A stretch of DNA of 18,649 bases from contig JAZLCO010000026.1 in NCBI GenBank assembly GCA_045614225.1, positions 1 through 18,649 on the forward strand. Reading direction: 5' to 3'. Of the stretch, positions 7,742-14,364 are shown in pieces. Within the stretch, counting starts at the first letter, position 1. Every line of letters begins with the position of its first letter. Made by a program: the position numbers and the translations under genes. The stretch is from UBA9715 sp045614225 (GTDB taxonomy: Bacteria > Actinomycetota > Coriobacteriia > Coriobacteriales > Eggerthellaceae). The notes under the pieces were generated by a model. That model did no database searches and was not told the DNA's origin. It saw only the letters and a program-made list of their open reading frames with translations.

Positions 7742-8008
7742 ATGGAATACATCGCAACGAATGGCAAGGTCCTGACTGACGAGCTGCTCGACTCGATGGC
7801 CGCAGAGTACGAGGACGGCACCTGGGGCGGGCACGGCGAGGTGTCGCGCGGGCGCCCGCGCATCTACGACGAGGACATGGAGACCGTCTCGTTCAGGATC
7901 CCGAAGTCGAGGATCGCCGCGATCGAGGCGGTCGTTCGGAAGCGCGGAGAGTCGAAGTCCGACTTCTTCAGGGATGCAATCGACCAGGCGCTGCTCGCGC
8001 AGGCGTAG
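7742..8008 (+). CDS. Ribbon-helix-helix antitoxin (88 aa)
   Basis: Residues 43-88 form a ribbon-helix-helix (CopG/BrnA-type) DNA-binding domain. The strand METVSFRIPKSR is followed by helix IAAIEAVVRKRGES and helix KSDFFRDAIDQALLAQ. The acidic N-terminal half (DELLDSMAAEYEDGTWGG) is probably disordered until bound and would cap the toxin. The ATG at 7742 lies 3 nt after the toxin stop and uses GAGGAGG, which spans the toxin's last codons, so translation is probably coupled. The protein should neutralise the toxin and repress the operon through the repeat at 7430-7449. A ribbon-helix-helix fold is fairly certain; the exact family is not. Confidence 0.75.
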   Translation: MEYIATNGKVLTDELLDSMAAEYEDGTWGGHGEVSRGRPRIYDEDMETVSFRIPKSRIAAIEAVVRKRGESKSDFFRDAIDQALLAQA

Positions 8009-8106
8009 AATCGTCACCTTCAAAAACACGCTGTTCAACGAGACTGTTCGCCACGCTCTTGGAAGTCATTTAGGCTCCAGCTCGCCAACAAGCATGCACA
8101 TTCAAG

Positions 8107-8166
8107 GCCCCTCCGCCATGGAAGTTCAATGCCGGCGGAGGGGCCCGCCCCGCCTGATGGCGGGGC
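8107..8166. terminator. Double GC-rich hairpin between convergent genes
   Basis: Two perfect hairpins stand in tandem. The first has 11-bp arms, 8107-8117 and 8134-8144, GCCCCTCCGCC against GGCGGAGGGGC. The second has 8-bp arms, 8147-8154 and 8159-8166, with loop TGAT. They lie between the antitoxin stop and the stop of the minus-strand YraN-like gene, where a bidirectional terminator is expected, but T runs are missing. The first resembles the hairpin at 7325-7364. Confidence 0.45.
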
Positions 8167-8176
8167 TAACTAGGCC

Positions 8177-8542
8177 TTACGGGCGGAGGTCGAGCCCGCA
8201 GGCGTCGATCGCGTTCACGTGATGGCGGACGATCGCGCGGCTTTCGGAGAGGATCAGCAGCGACACGATGTCGGCGCGCACCGCGCAGTCGGCGTGGTCG
8301 GGGTTCTCGGCGAAGTACGCCGCGGCCAGCCGCTCGAACGCCTTGCGGTCGGGCACCGCATCGGGGATGCCCTCGCCGCAGTTCGAGCTGACGTGCCCGA
8401 ACACGAAGGCGATGCAGTCGCCGTCTCCGACTACGAAGTCGACCTTGTCATCGCCATGCATCCAGCCCTCCTCGAGGACCTCGCAGCCTTTGAGCTCCAG
8501 GTACCTGCCGATGGCCCTTTGCGCCCGCTTCTTCATCTTCAT
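8177..8542 (-). CDS. Degenerate YraN (UPF0102)-like protein (121 aa)
   Basis: The first 50 residues follow the YraN pattern: a helix (RAQRAIGRYLELKGCEVLEEGW), then KVDFVVGDGDCIAFVFGHVS. In YraN the equivalent strands carry GEIDL and FVEVKTR, a restriction-endonuclease-like active site. Here Asp35 remains, but the Glu-x-Lys positions read Phe-Gly-His (48-50), so nuclease activity is unlikely. The C-terminal half (KAFERLAAAYFAENPD onward) is helical and family-specific. Start ATG 8542 is set by AAGGAGGT with 6-nt spacing; the frame upstream of it is Arg/Pro-rich junk. It is a single minus-strand gene converging on the toxin-antitoxin pair. A DNA-binding or accessory role in the element is possible but not shown. 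Confidence 0.6.
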   Translation of the reverse strand: MKMKKRAQRAIGRYLELKGCEVLEEGWMHGDDKVDFVVGDGDCIAFVFGHVSSNCGEGIPDAVPDRKAFERLAAAYFAENPDHADCAVRADIVSLLILSESRAIVRHHVNAIDACGLDLRP

Positions 8543-8965
8543 CTCGCGACCTCCTTGTCGTCGTCGGCCCGCCCTTTGCGGGCCTCTTGGGCCCAGTTGC
8601 GGCGGGGTTCGCGGAGCGCGGCAAGGGTGGAAAGCGAAACCCGGAGGGCTTCGAGTTTTCGGTCGTGGCCTTGGGCATTGGGAGAAAAGTTTTCGCGTGC
8701 CCTTGCGCGCGTAGCGGCTCTCGCCGAGCGTCGGGGCCGGAGGCGCGCCGGGCGGGTTCCCGTTAAGGGAGGTAGACGAGGAAATGAGCCGTGCGGGAAT
8801 TCGGCTGTTACGTGGAGCTACTAGGTACATGAGCACGCTGAGCGGGACGTTTGGCGGGTCGGTGGTTTACGGCGATGCGGTGAGGCCTCGGCAGCCAAGG
8901 CGTTCATCGCCTCACAGCTGCGCGACTTCCAATTCTTGATCCCCTGATTGGATGGGGCTTCCGTG

Positions 8966-8995
8966 GTTTGCAGTAGTTTGCAGTAACTTGCAGGC
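8966..8995 (+). repeat. Three 10-bp tandem repeats
   Basis: GTTTGCAGTA occurs at 8966-8975 and 8976-8985, followed by the imperfect copy ACTTGCAGGC at 8986-8995. The 10-bp period is close to one DNA helical turn, as expected for a row of protein sites on one face. The role is unknown. Confidence 0.6.
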
Positions 8996-9584
8996 GGCGC
9001 AGTACCGCGCGGTGTCGACGTGGCGACGGCGCGTCGTTTCGCTGCCGACAGCGTGAAACGGTGTGACCGCAGCGGTTCGATTGCCAGCTTATGTGTGCAG
9101 GTTGTTGCCCTTAAACCGCGTTTGGTTGCCAAATGTTGGCTCTGCACGTCCGGCCTAGAGCATCTTCCGCATATGGATGAACATGTGCCTCTCTCACATT
9201 CAACGTTGTTGAATGCGCATCACGCCCCCAATAAACTCGAAGTGTCAAAGGGTCAATTGACGTGAAACGCTGCCGGTGAACGAAGCAGCGCATGTGAGGG
9301 GGCGCGCTTGTGACAGAAGGGCGCTCGGTCCAATAGAGGAGGCATCCCAGCCGCAATCATATGAACAACCCGGGACCTCTGAGCTGGAGAGGAGATAAGA
9401 GCCATTGTCTTAGGGTTGCGCGCAAGTTGCCGGGCATCGAATCCGGCATCGTTAGCATGGTCGAACCCAGGGGCAGAAGCCCTTAACCGATGGCAAACGC
9501 TTCCTGTTTGGTTTGCGGCTGTGCTGGCTCCACGAGCAAAAGGGCATCCGCCGCAGTAGCCACACTGTCGGTACGCCGTGAGTT

Positions 9585-9636
9585 CATCACAACACACACG
9601 AAAAGGCAGATGCCCTTCTGCTTATGTGTTGTGATG
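9585..9636. other. Long hairpin with 12-bp perfect stem
   Basis: Arm 9585-9596 (CATCACAACACA) is fully complementary to 9625-9636 (TGTGTTGTGATG). The 28-nt loop contains a second small stem, GCAG/CTGC. No T run follows in either direction. It could be part of a structured RNA or a protein-bound DNA cruciform. Confidence 0.55.
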
Positions 9637-9761
9637 CAGTATTTGGTTTGTCGCGGCGTTTCTTACGAAAACCGACAATGTGGCTGTAGAGATTCTACCA
9701 GCAAGGAACACCCACTAACAAGCAGACGATTGGAAGAAGGCGGAGGGCTCCGTTGCGGTGC

Positions 9762-9847
9762 CGCCTTGCCGTCGTGCGCCCAAAAACGCGCGGGCAAGGC
9801 GTTTTGGCTGTTGCGCCTTTGGGGTTCCTGCGGCCTTCCCAAAGGCG
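9762..9847 (+). promoter_or_regulatory. Leader with overlapping alternative hairpins before the XRE gene
   Basis: Hairpin A pairs 9762-9770 with 9793-9801 (CGCCTTGCC/GGCAAGGCG). Hairpin B pairs 9814-9823 with 9838-9847 (CGCCTTTGGG/CCCAAAGGCG), ending 5 nt before the AAGGAG (9853-9858) of the XRE gene. A third pairing, 9796-9801 with 9814-9819 (AAGGCG/CGCCTT), would break both. Such mutually exclusive stems are typical of attenuators or translation switches. No known riboswitch class is recognised. Confidence 0.45.
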
Positions 9848-9864
9848 TGATGAAGGAGTAACGC

Positions 9865-10110
9865 ATGGAGCATTTGGATAAAATCGTGTTTGCCGTCGAG
9901 AGGAGACGGCGGTTCTTGGGGATGAGTGTCGCTGAACTCGCAAGGCGCGCGCACGTGGACGACAAGAGGCTAAGGCGAGTGCTGAGCGGAGAACGCGTCA
10001 TGAGCGCCGACGAGCTCGTTCGCGTGTGCGCAATCCTGAAGATTCAGCTAGTGAGCCTGGAGTTCGACGAGGTCGAACGAGGCGGTGGCCGAAGGGTAAA
10101 AGAACGCTAG
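9865..10110 (+). CDS. Small XRE-type helix-turn-helix regulator (81 aa)
   Basis: A compact HTH protein: IVFAVERRRRFLGMSVAELA, then RRAHVDDKRLRRVLSGERVM and SADELVRVCAILKI give the five-helix XRE layout, with the turn around residues 23-45. The very basic recognition stretch (DDKRLRRVLSGER) fits DNA binding. The tail (GGGRRVKER) is basic and probably flexible. ATG 9865 follows AAGGAG (9853-9858) with 6-nt spacing. Such regulators in mobile elements usually control excision or transfer genes, and the mobility genes face it on the other strand. Its stop overlaps the stop of the opposing gene within a single CTAG. A dyad GTAGA-GAT-TCTAC upstream (9686-9698) is a possible operator. The target is not determined. 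Confidence 0.75.
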   Translation: MEHLDKIVFAVERRRRFLGMSVAELARRAHVDDKRLRRVLSGERVMSADELVRVCAILKIQLVSLEFDEVERGGGRRVKER

Positions 10111-10649
10111 AAACGGGCTTCGCCCGCGCTGTCACGAGCCTCAGCGGCAGCTGAGGCCAGTAGCTGCCGATACGTTTCGGCGGGGAAACCCATCTTGGCG
10201 CAGAGCCCGACCTCGTCAAGGCCGGGCTCTGCTGCTTGGCGTGTGAGAAATCCGTGTGAGGTCTGTGCGCGATACGCTATATCCTCGGCGACCGTGTACG
10301 CCCATTCGAGTTCCGTCGCATCGACTAGTTCGCCGCACACGCGGATGAGGAAAAGCTCCCCGTCGACTGTCACGCGATTGATGGTTTTCATGTCCTCGGC
10401 GTCGGCGACCAGGAAGCTCCAGCCATCGCGCCTGCGGGCGACGGGCAGCCCCTTCGGGCCTATGATCTCGCGGTACGCCTCGGCTATCTCGTGGTAGTAG
10501 CACGACAGCCACAAGCACCCATCATTTATGTCAACCAGGTCAAGCGTCCAGTTGGTGAGCATATTGCCATTAAGGGGCAGGACTTCTGTCATGTGGTCCG
10601 TGTCGAATGAACAGAACTTTCCGCCTGAGAAGTAAGCCTTTACAATCAC
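10107..10649 (-). CDS. Unrecognised protein coupled to the relaxase (180 aa)
   Basis: I do not recognise a family. The protein begins MIVKAYFSGGKFCSFDTDHM, looks soluble, and has a mixed alpha/beta N-terminal part (about 1-125) and a C-terminal helical part with GLDEVGLCAKMGFPAETYRQ, which may be an HTH-like segment. The start is GTG 10649, after AAGGAGG; it overlaps the relaxase stop codon as GTGA, so translation is almost certainly coupled. That position makes it the last gene of the mobilization operon and suggests a transfer or element-maintenance role. It ends at TAG 10109-10107, sharing the palindrome CTAG with the XRE gene stop. A short hairpin (CGGGC/GCCCG, 10115-10127) lies in its last codons. 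Confidence 0.65.
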   Translation of the reverse strand: MIVKAYFSGGKFCSFDTDHMTEVLPLNGNMLTNWTLDLVDINDGCLWLSCYYHEIAEAYREIIGPKGLPVARRRDGWSFLVADAEDMKTINRVTVDGELFLIRVCGELVDATELEWAYTVAEDIAYRAQTSHGFLTRQAAEPGLDEVGLCAKMGFPAETYRQLLASAAAEARDSAGEARF

Positions 10650-11890
10650 CGTCCCCCTCCTTGCCGTTGGTTGTTTTCGCGTTCCCGATAGGCACGGGCA
10701 ACGTCGCCTGCCTGACGGTGTCGCGTCAGGTCTGGAGACAGCCTCCCATGCCGTGATCTGGGGTCTTTCGGACTTTGATATGGCCCGTCGTGTCTTTTTA
10801 TAACAATGCTTCTTGCCGTTTCGGGCAGGATTCCTATCCGGCGGATGTACTCGCATGCTTCCGCATCCGAATTGCCCGCGCCCTTCTCGAGAGCCTCGAG
10901 GTCGGCGAGTGTCGCAACGCCCTTCGATTCCACGAGCAATACAGCCCGAGACAGCAACCTTAGTTCGTCAAGATTGCCGATCGCAACCGCATCTTTGGCT
11001 ATTCGCGCGACCTCAATTTCCGATGCGGGGGCGAAGCGGGCCGCGCCGCTGTCATCGAGTAGCGACAGGAGCCGCTCCCGCCCGTAGCTAAGCCCCAGCT
11101 TCTCGCCGGTGACCTTCCTGCTGGGGTTGTCCGCGAAGCTGTAAACCCAGTCGCGGCGCGGTGCGCGGGACGAATTGTCGGAGACCACGATGCCGAGCGA
11201 CGAGAGCAGTCCGCGGAATTCCGCCTCGTTCCTGGCGACGTTGCGGGCGATGCGGACGCGGGCTCGAATATCGGCCGTCCAGGAGTACTTTCCCTGCAAG
11301 AGGAGCTCTGACTCCGCTCGCCCGACGTGCTCGCATTGGAGCGATCTCGGCCTTTGGCGCACATCGCGGCGGTTCGCGTGAGCGGCGACGCCTTCTGGCA
11401 TGCGGGTGTTGTCGAAGTGGCGCAGCCCCCGTTCGGCGGCAATGGCCTGCAGCGAGCGATTGAGCGCGCTCGGATCGGGGTCTTGCAGCCTCCTGCCGGT
11501 TTGAAGGTTAGTGTTGTTCACCACGATGTGTGCGTGCGGAATGCCCGATGCGTTGTCGTCGTGGTAGACGATCGCGACCTCGTAGTCGCCGAAATGCTGC
11601 TGCGCCCACTCGGTCGCGAGCGAGCGCAGGCTGTCCAGGCCGATGGCGTCCTGCGGGTCGGGCGAGATGATGTAGTGCTTGTAGGTGCGTACGCGCATCC
11701 CTCGCCAGGGACGGTCGTTTCCGTAGGTGGCGCGAGTTGCGTCCATCTCGGCCGCCCAATCGAAGGAAGCTGCTGCTTCGGGGGCATCCAGGTTGATGTA
11801 ATCGTGGGCTATCGCACGCTCGTCGCGTACGAGGTAGTTGCGCAGGTACTTCGCTGAGGAGTGTCCCGATATGGGCTTCACGATGGGCAT
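10646..11890 (-). CDS. MOBP-type relaxase, MobA/VirD2 family (414 aa)
   Basis: The relaxase nicks the transfer origin and pilots the DNA strand to the recipient. From ATG 11890, the N-terminal nuclease domain shows motif I with Tyr15/Tyr19 (SAKYLRNYL), motif II-like KHYIISPDP with His72, and motif III GIPHAHIVVNN with His119 and His121, the metal-binding histidine set. Residues about 130-330 continue the relaxase region; the C-terminal third is charged and probably helical, with no clear primase or helicase. A start at ATG 11896 is also in frame, but the AGAGG overlapping the upstream stop fits 11890 better. The gene follows the MobC-like gene by 9 bp and runs into the next gene by a GTGA overlap. 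No type IV secretion genes are in the window, so the element may be mobilizable only. Confidence 0.88.
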   Translation of the reverse strand: MPIVKPISGHSSAKYLRNYLVRDERAIAHDYINLDAPEAAASFDWAAEMDATRATYGNDRPWRGMRVRTYKHYIISPDPQDAIGLDSLRSLATEWAQQHFGDYEVAIVYHDDNASGIPHAHIVVNNTNLQTGRRLQDPDPSALNRSLQAIAAERGLRHFDNTRMPEGVAAHANRRDVRQRPRSLQCEHVGRAESELLLQGKYSWTADIRARVRIARNVARNEAEFRGLLSSLGIVVSDNSSRAPRRDWVYSFADNPSRKVTGEKLGLSYGRERLLSLLDDSGAARFAPASEIEVARIAKDAVAIGNLDELRLLSRAVLLVESKGVATLADLEALEKGAGNSDAEACEYIRRIGILPETARSIVIKRHDGPYQSPKDPRSRHGRLSPDLTRHRQAGDVARAYRERENNQRQGGGR

Positions 11891-11899
11891 GGCCATCCT

Positions 11900-12307
11900 C
11901 TAGGGCCGTACTATGGGCAGCGACGTGATGATCGCCGTCTCGCCGCGGAGCAAATCCACGCCTTCGTCGAGCGTCTCGAGCTTGCGGCTCACCTTCACGA
12001 GCTCCTCGAGTGCGTCCGTGGCGTCCGTTTCGTCGAGGCGCATGTAGTAGGCGATGGCGTTCAGTGCGTGGACCGCCTGATTGTAATGGTGGCCCCAGCG
12101 CCTCAGCTCGCGATCGAGTCGCGCGGCCGTCACGCGGTCGACGACGACGATCGACCCGGGGGCGGTCGCGGTCCCCGGGCGGGCCGATTCGAGAAGGGTT
12201 CTAACGAGTTCCGAGAGCGACATGTCGAGGGACGCCGCCAACGCGTGCGCCTGCGCAAGCCCGTCGGCCGACATCCGCACGAACATCCTGTGCGGGTAGT
12301 TTTCCAT
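11900..12307 (-). CDS. MobC-like relaxosome protein (135 aa)
   Basis: This protein probably binds at oriT and helps the relaxase. The N-terminal part (PHRMFVRMSADGLAQAHALA, then DMSLSELVRTLLES) is a ribbon-helix-helix-like DNA-binding unit. Residues about 70-105 (LDRELRRWGHHYNQAVHALN) match the MobC pattern 'LxRIGNNxNQIARxxN'. The rest is a helical, probably coiled tail. ATG 12307 is chosen because AAGGA lies 8 nt upstream; an ATG at 12325 has no site. The stop is 9 bp before the relaxase start and its region supplies the relaxase ribosome binding site, so the two form an operon. The candidate oriT is directly upstream. Confidence 0.75.
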   Translation of the reverse strand: MENYPHRMFVRMSADGLAQAHALAASLDMSLSELVRTLLESARPGTATAPGSIVVVDRVTAARLDRELRRWGHHYNQAVHALNAIAYYMRLDETDATDALEELVKVSRKLETLDEGVDLLRGETAIITSLPIVRP

Positions 12308-12439
12308 ATTCGTGTTCCTTCGCATTGCGGCGGCGCCAGTGGACAGTTGGAAGCGGCTCCGCCTCGGCGGTCCCTCGCAGGGGCGCGGGGGATCCCCCGC
12401 ATAGTCTCCTGCGCGGATGTGGAGGGTTCCAGTAGACGG

Positions 12440-12590
12440 GCGGGCGGGATCGCGATTGTGCGCACAAGCGTCAGGCGCGCACATGCGCGTGCGCCGTATG
12501 ATTTGCGCGGGCCCTCCTCCCGATTCCGGAGCGCTCCAGGCACGGCGACAAATGCTGCTCCGGGCGCCTTGTGCGCACGGAGCAGGCTAC
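12440..12590. other. Candidate origin of transfer (oriT)
   Basis: The 375-bp gap between MobC and integrase genes is where oriT is expected. It holds a perfect 12-bp palindrome TTGTGCGCACAA (12456-12467), an inverted repeat GCGCAC/GTGCGC (about 12476-12493), and a hairpin with 8-bp arms CTGCTCCG (12555-12562) and CGGAGCAG (12578-12585). The hairpin loop region repeats TTGTGCGCAC. Palindromes next to a nick site are typical of MOBP origins. The exact nick cannot be assigned. Confidence 0.45.
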
Positions 12591-12682
12591 TTGCGTTGGG
12601 CCGGGGAAGGAATGGTCACATCCAACTCAGCACCGCCCTCGTGAGCCATTTCGCGAAGCGGAGGCACGCCTTCAGGATCCTC

Positions 12683-13960
12683 CTAAGCATTGGCGGCCTC
12701 CTTCCGCTCGGCCTCAGCGAGCATCGCTCGAAGCTGCTCGACGGTGAAGGTCAGCGTGAGCGCGGGCTGCTCGGCTTCAGCAAACATGCCGTCAAGGTCG
12801 ATATCGAACGCCTCTCCGACCTTGTTCACAGCCGCGCGCTTGGCGTCGGGATCAACCTCGGCGTAGGTGTTGAGGGTCATGGCCACGTTCGAGTGGCCCA
12901 GATAGCTCGCCACGGTGCGCACGTCGGTACCGCCGGCGATCATCATGGTCGCGAACGTGTGGCGCAAATCGTGGAACGTCATTTTGAAACCGTTCATGTC
13001 GCAGAATGCCTTGAAGTCTTTGGTGAGCTGCGTAGGGTGGTACGGTCGGCTTCGCGGGTCGGGGGTGCCGAGTACGTATGGGTCGCCGAAGGGCACGCCG
13101 AGCTCTGCTGACACGTACCTCCGGTCTTTCTCGATCGCCAGGAGCACGGCGTAAAGCCTGCCGGTGAGGGGGATTGTTCTACGGCTCCCCGAAGTCTTGG
13201 GCTCCTTTTCGTAGGGTGTTCCAGAATCGAGGCTGATGGCGTGGTTGACGGTGACTTCGCGCTCCCCTATGTCCGACCAGCGCAGCCCGCATATCTCGCC
13301 CCGCCTCATCCCGGTTGTGAGCGCCAGCTCTATCGCCAGCGCGAGCGGAGAAGGCTCTGCCTCGCGGGCTAATTGCAGCATTCGCGTACGTTCCGCACGG
13401 TCGAGCACTTGCATCTTCCTTCGTTGGAGCTTGGGCGGCTTGCAGAAATCGCAAGGGTTCTTCGTTATGAGGTCTTGTGCTACGGCGTGCTTCAGCGCTT
13501 GGCGAAGCAGCGCAAACGCCTTCGCCACCGTTCGCGGTGCGTAGCCCTCGTCGGACATCTGGGCCATCCAGCCGCTCACGACGGGAATGCTCACGTCCGA
13601 CAGGCGCGTTGCGCCGATATAGCGCGCGACAACCTTTGCCTCCTTGCGGTAGCCGGAGATCGTGGATGGCTCGACCGTCCTCCCGCCCTCCTTGTACTGG
13701 ATAAAGCGCTCGAGGAACTCTACTAGGGTTAACCTCGACGTGTAGGCAGCCCCTTTGCGCTCGAGGTCAAGGATCAGCTCGTCGCGCGCCTTCTCGGCTT
13801 TTCTCTGAGTCTTGGCTTCCACGGTGTGGTACGACGGTACGATTTCGCCCGAAAGCGGGTCTTTGTGGCTTAGCACCACTTGCCACTTGTCGGAATCCCC
13901 GCGCCTGCGCAGTCCTCTGCTTGCATACTCCACGTTGTCTCCCATCTCTTCGTTATCCAC
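12683..13960 (-). CDS. Tyrosine recombinase/integrase (425 aa)
   Basis: The integrase inserts and helps excise the element at the tRNA site. Residues about 12-70 form an AP2-like N-terminal arm-binding domain (KWQVVLSHKDPLSGE and QRKAEKARDELILDLE). Residues 75-175 are the core-binding SAM-like domain. The catalytic domain shows Arg219 (TTGMRRGEICGL), Lys255 (PKTSGSRRTIPL), His330 and Arg333 (FHDLRHTFAT), His356 (YLGHSN) and nucleophile Tyr366 (TLNTYAEVD), so all active-site residues are present. Length is normal for this phage/ICE integrase type. The start may be GTG 13960 or ATG 13945 (MGDNVEY); neither has a strong ribosome binding site. The gene points away from the attachment site 200 bp upstream, as is common. 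No excisionase gene is recognised nearby. Confidence 0.92.
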   Translation of the reverse strand: MDNEEMGDNVEYASRGLRRRGDSDKWQVVLSHKDPLSGEIVPSYHTVEAKTQRKAEKARDELILDLERKGAAYTSRLTLVEFLERFIQYKEGGRTVEPSTISGYRKEAKVVARYIGATRLSDVSIPVVSGWMAQMSDEGYAPRTVAKAFALLRQALKHAVAQDLITKNPCDFCKPPKLQRRKMQVLDRAERTRMLQLAREAEPSPLALAIELALTTGMRRGEICGLRWSDIGEREVTVNHAISLDSGTPYEKEPKTSGSRRTIPLTGRLYAVLLAIEKDRRYVSAELGVPFGDPYVLGTPDPRSRPYHPTQLTKDFKAFCDMNGFKMTFHDLRHTFATMMIAGGTDVRTVASYLGHSNVAMTLNTYAEVDPDAKRAAVNKVGEAFDIDLDGMFAEAEQPALTLTFTVEQLRAMLAEAERKEAANA

Positions 13961-13980
13961 ATTTCCCCGGGGAGATGGCT

Positions 13981-14024
13981 TGACAACATTGTTGACAACA
14001 TTTCTGACAACAAGCCGACAACAT
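13981..14024 (+). repeat. Four GACAACA direct repeats, likely integrase arm sites
   Basis: GACAACA occurs at 13982-13988, 13994-14000, 14006-14012 and 14017-14023, at 12, 12 and 11 bp spacing. Three of the four are followed by ATT. They lie between the integrase start and the tRNA-derived attachment core. That position and near-helical spacing suit arm-type sites for the integrase N-terminal domain or an excision factor. They may also cover the integrase promoter and so regulate it. Confidence 0.65.
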
Positions 14025-14161
14025 TTCGATGCATTGAACGGTAGAACGAGGGGAACGGCGGTTTACCTGTAGACCGTAGGGACGGGAAAAAACACAGGTT
14101 AGAGGCCGCAGAGCTTCACATTCTGAACACACAGATTTGCGTTTTCCCAGGTCAGGGCCGA

Positions 14162-14206
14162 TTTGCAAGCCTGAGGTCAGGGGTTCGATCCCCCTATGCT
14201 CCACCA
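14162..14206 (+). other. Attachment site: 3' part of a tRNA-Ala(UGC) gene
   Basis: Positions 14162-14206 match tRNA positions 32 to 76: anticodon loop TTTGCAA, variable loop AGGTC, a complete T arm (14179-14195), acceptor strand ATGCTCC, discriminator A and encoded CCA. Anticodon TGC, U70 (expected partner of G3) and A73 are alanine identity features. The preceding bases do not pair as an anticodon stem, so the 5' half is missing. A terminator follows directly. This is the expected copy at the distal end of an element that integrated into the anticodon loop; the intact tRNA should lie beyond the window's left edge. Confidence 0.75.
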
Positions 14207-14212
14207 AATTTC

Positions 14213-14237
14213 AAAGCCGCCGTCAGGCGGGTTTTTT
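14213..14237 (+). terminator. Rho-independent terminator after the tRNA fragment
   Basis: Stem CCGCC (14217-14221) and GGCGG (14226-14230) with loop GTCA, flanking AAA/TTT pairs, then six T (14232-14237). It fits the native terminator of the tRNA-Ala gene. Confidence 0.8.
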
Positions 14238-14240
14238 GTA

Positions 14241-14259
14241 AGCATAGGGGGATCGAACC
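14241..14259 (-). repeat. Inverted 19-bp copy of the tRNA-Ala 3' end
   Basis: Positions 14241-14259 are the exact reverse complement of 14182-14200 (GGTTCGATCCCCCTATGCT). Together with the direct copy at 14365-14384 it bounds about 140 bp with inverted ends. The origin is unexplained; a hairpin-mediated duplication or an inverted integration are options. Confidence 0.85.
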
Positions 14260-14281
14260 GATGAGGTGGGAGGCCGTTAAG

Positions 14282-14362
14282 CAAACGCGCCTGTGGCACG
14301 TTTGTAGGCCGACGGTCTGAGCGCTTTAGCGCGAAGACATTGATTTCCGCGAAGCGGAAATC
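14282..14362. other. Three consecutive hairpins between tRNA-end copies
   Basis: Hairpin 1 has arms CAAACG/CGTTTG (14283-14306). Hairpin 2 (14315-14338) has arms GTCT/AGAC and GCGC/GCGC separated by a GA/GA internal loop and closed by TTTA. Hairpin 3 (14342-14362) has a perfect 9-bp stem GATTTCCGC/GCGGAAATC with loop GAA. Together they fill the space between the inverted and direct tRNA-end copies. A structured RNA or recombination substrate is possible. Confidence 0.55.
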
Positions 14363-14364
14363 GT

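Larger units (their letters stand above)
8543..9864. other. 1.3-kb non-coding, hairpin-rich region
   Basis: No frame here combines a ribosome binding site with plausible protein composition, and the longer open frames look like chance. Structured DNA is dense: 10-bp tandem repeats (8966-8995), a 12-bp stem hairpin (9585-9636), a dyad (9686-9698) and a set of overlapping hairpins before the XRE gene (9762-9847). Decayed genes, a replication or transfer site, or an unrecognised RNA are all possible. Confidence 0.5.

Noticed and set aside
9253..9597. Minus-strand frame of 114 codons
   Set aside because: Composition is not protein-like and it starts inside the long hairpin; no ribosome binding site.
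9490..9861. Plus-strand frame of 123 codons
   Set aside because: Cys/Ser/Arg-rich with no family signal or ribosome binding site, and it covers the hairpins and leader of the XRE gene.
13953..13961. Perfect DnaA box TTATCCACA
   Set aside because: It is a single copy lying over the integrase start codon, with no cluster or AT-rich unwinding region, so chance is likelier than an origin.
13981..14024. CRISPR-like array
   Set aside because: Repeats are only 7-10 bp with 4-5 bp between them, and no cas genes are present; protein-binding sites fit better.
13953..14207. Minus-strand frame starting MVEHRGIEPLTSGLQ
   Set aside because: It is the antisense reading of the tRNA-Ala 3' end; this peptide appears as a false gene wherever such tRNA ends occur.
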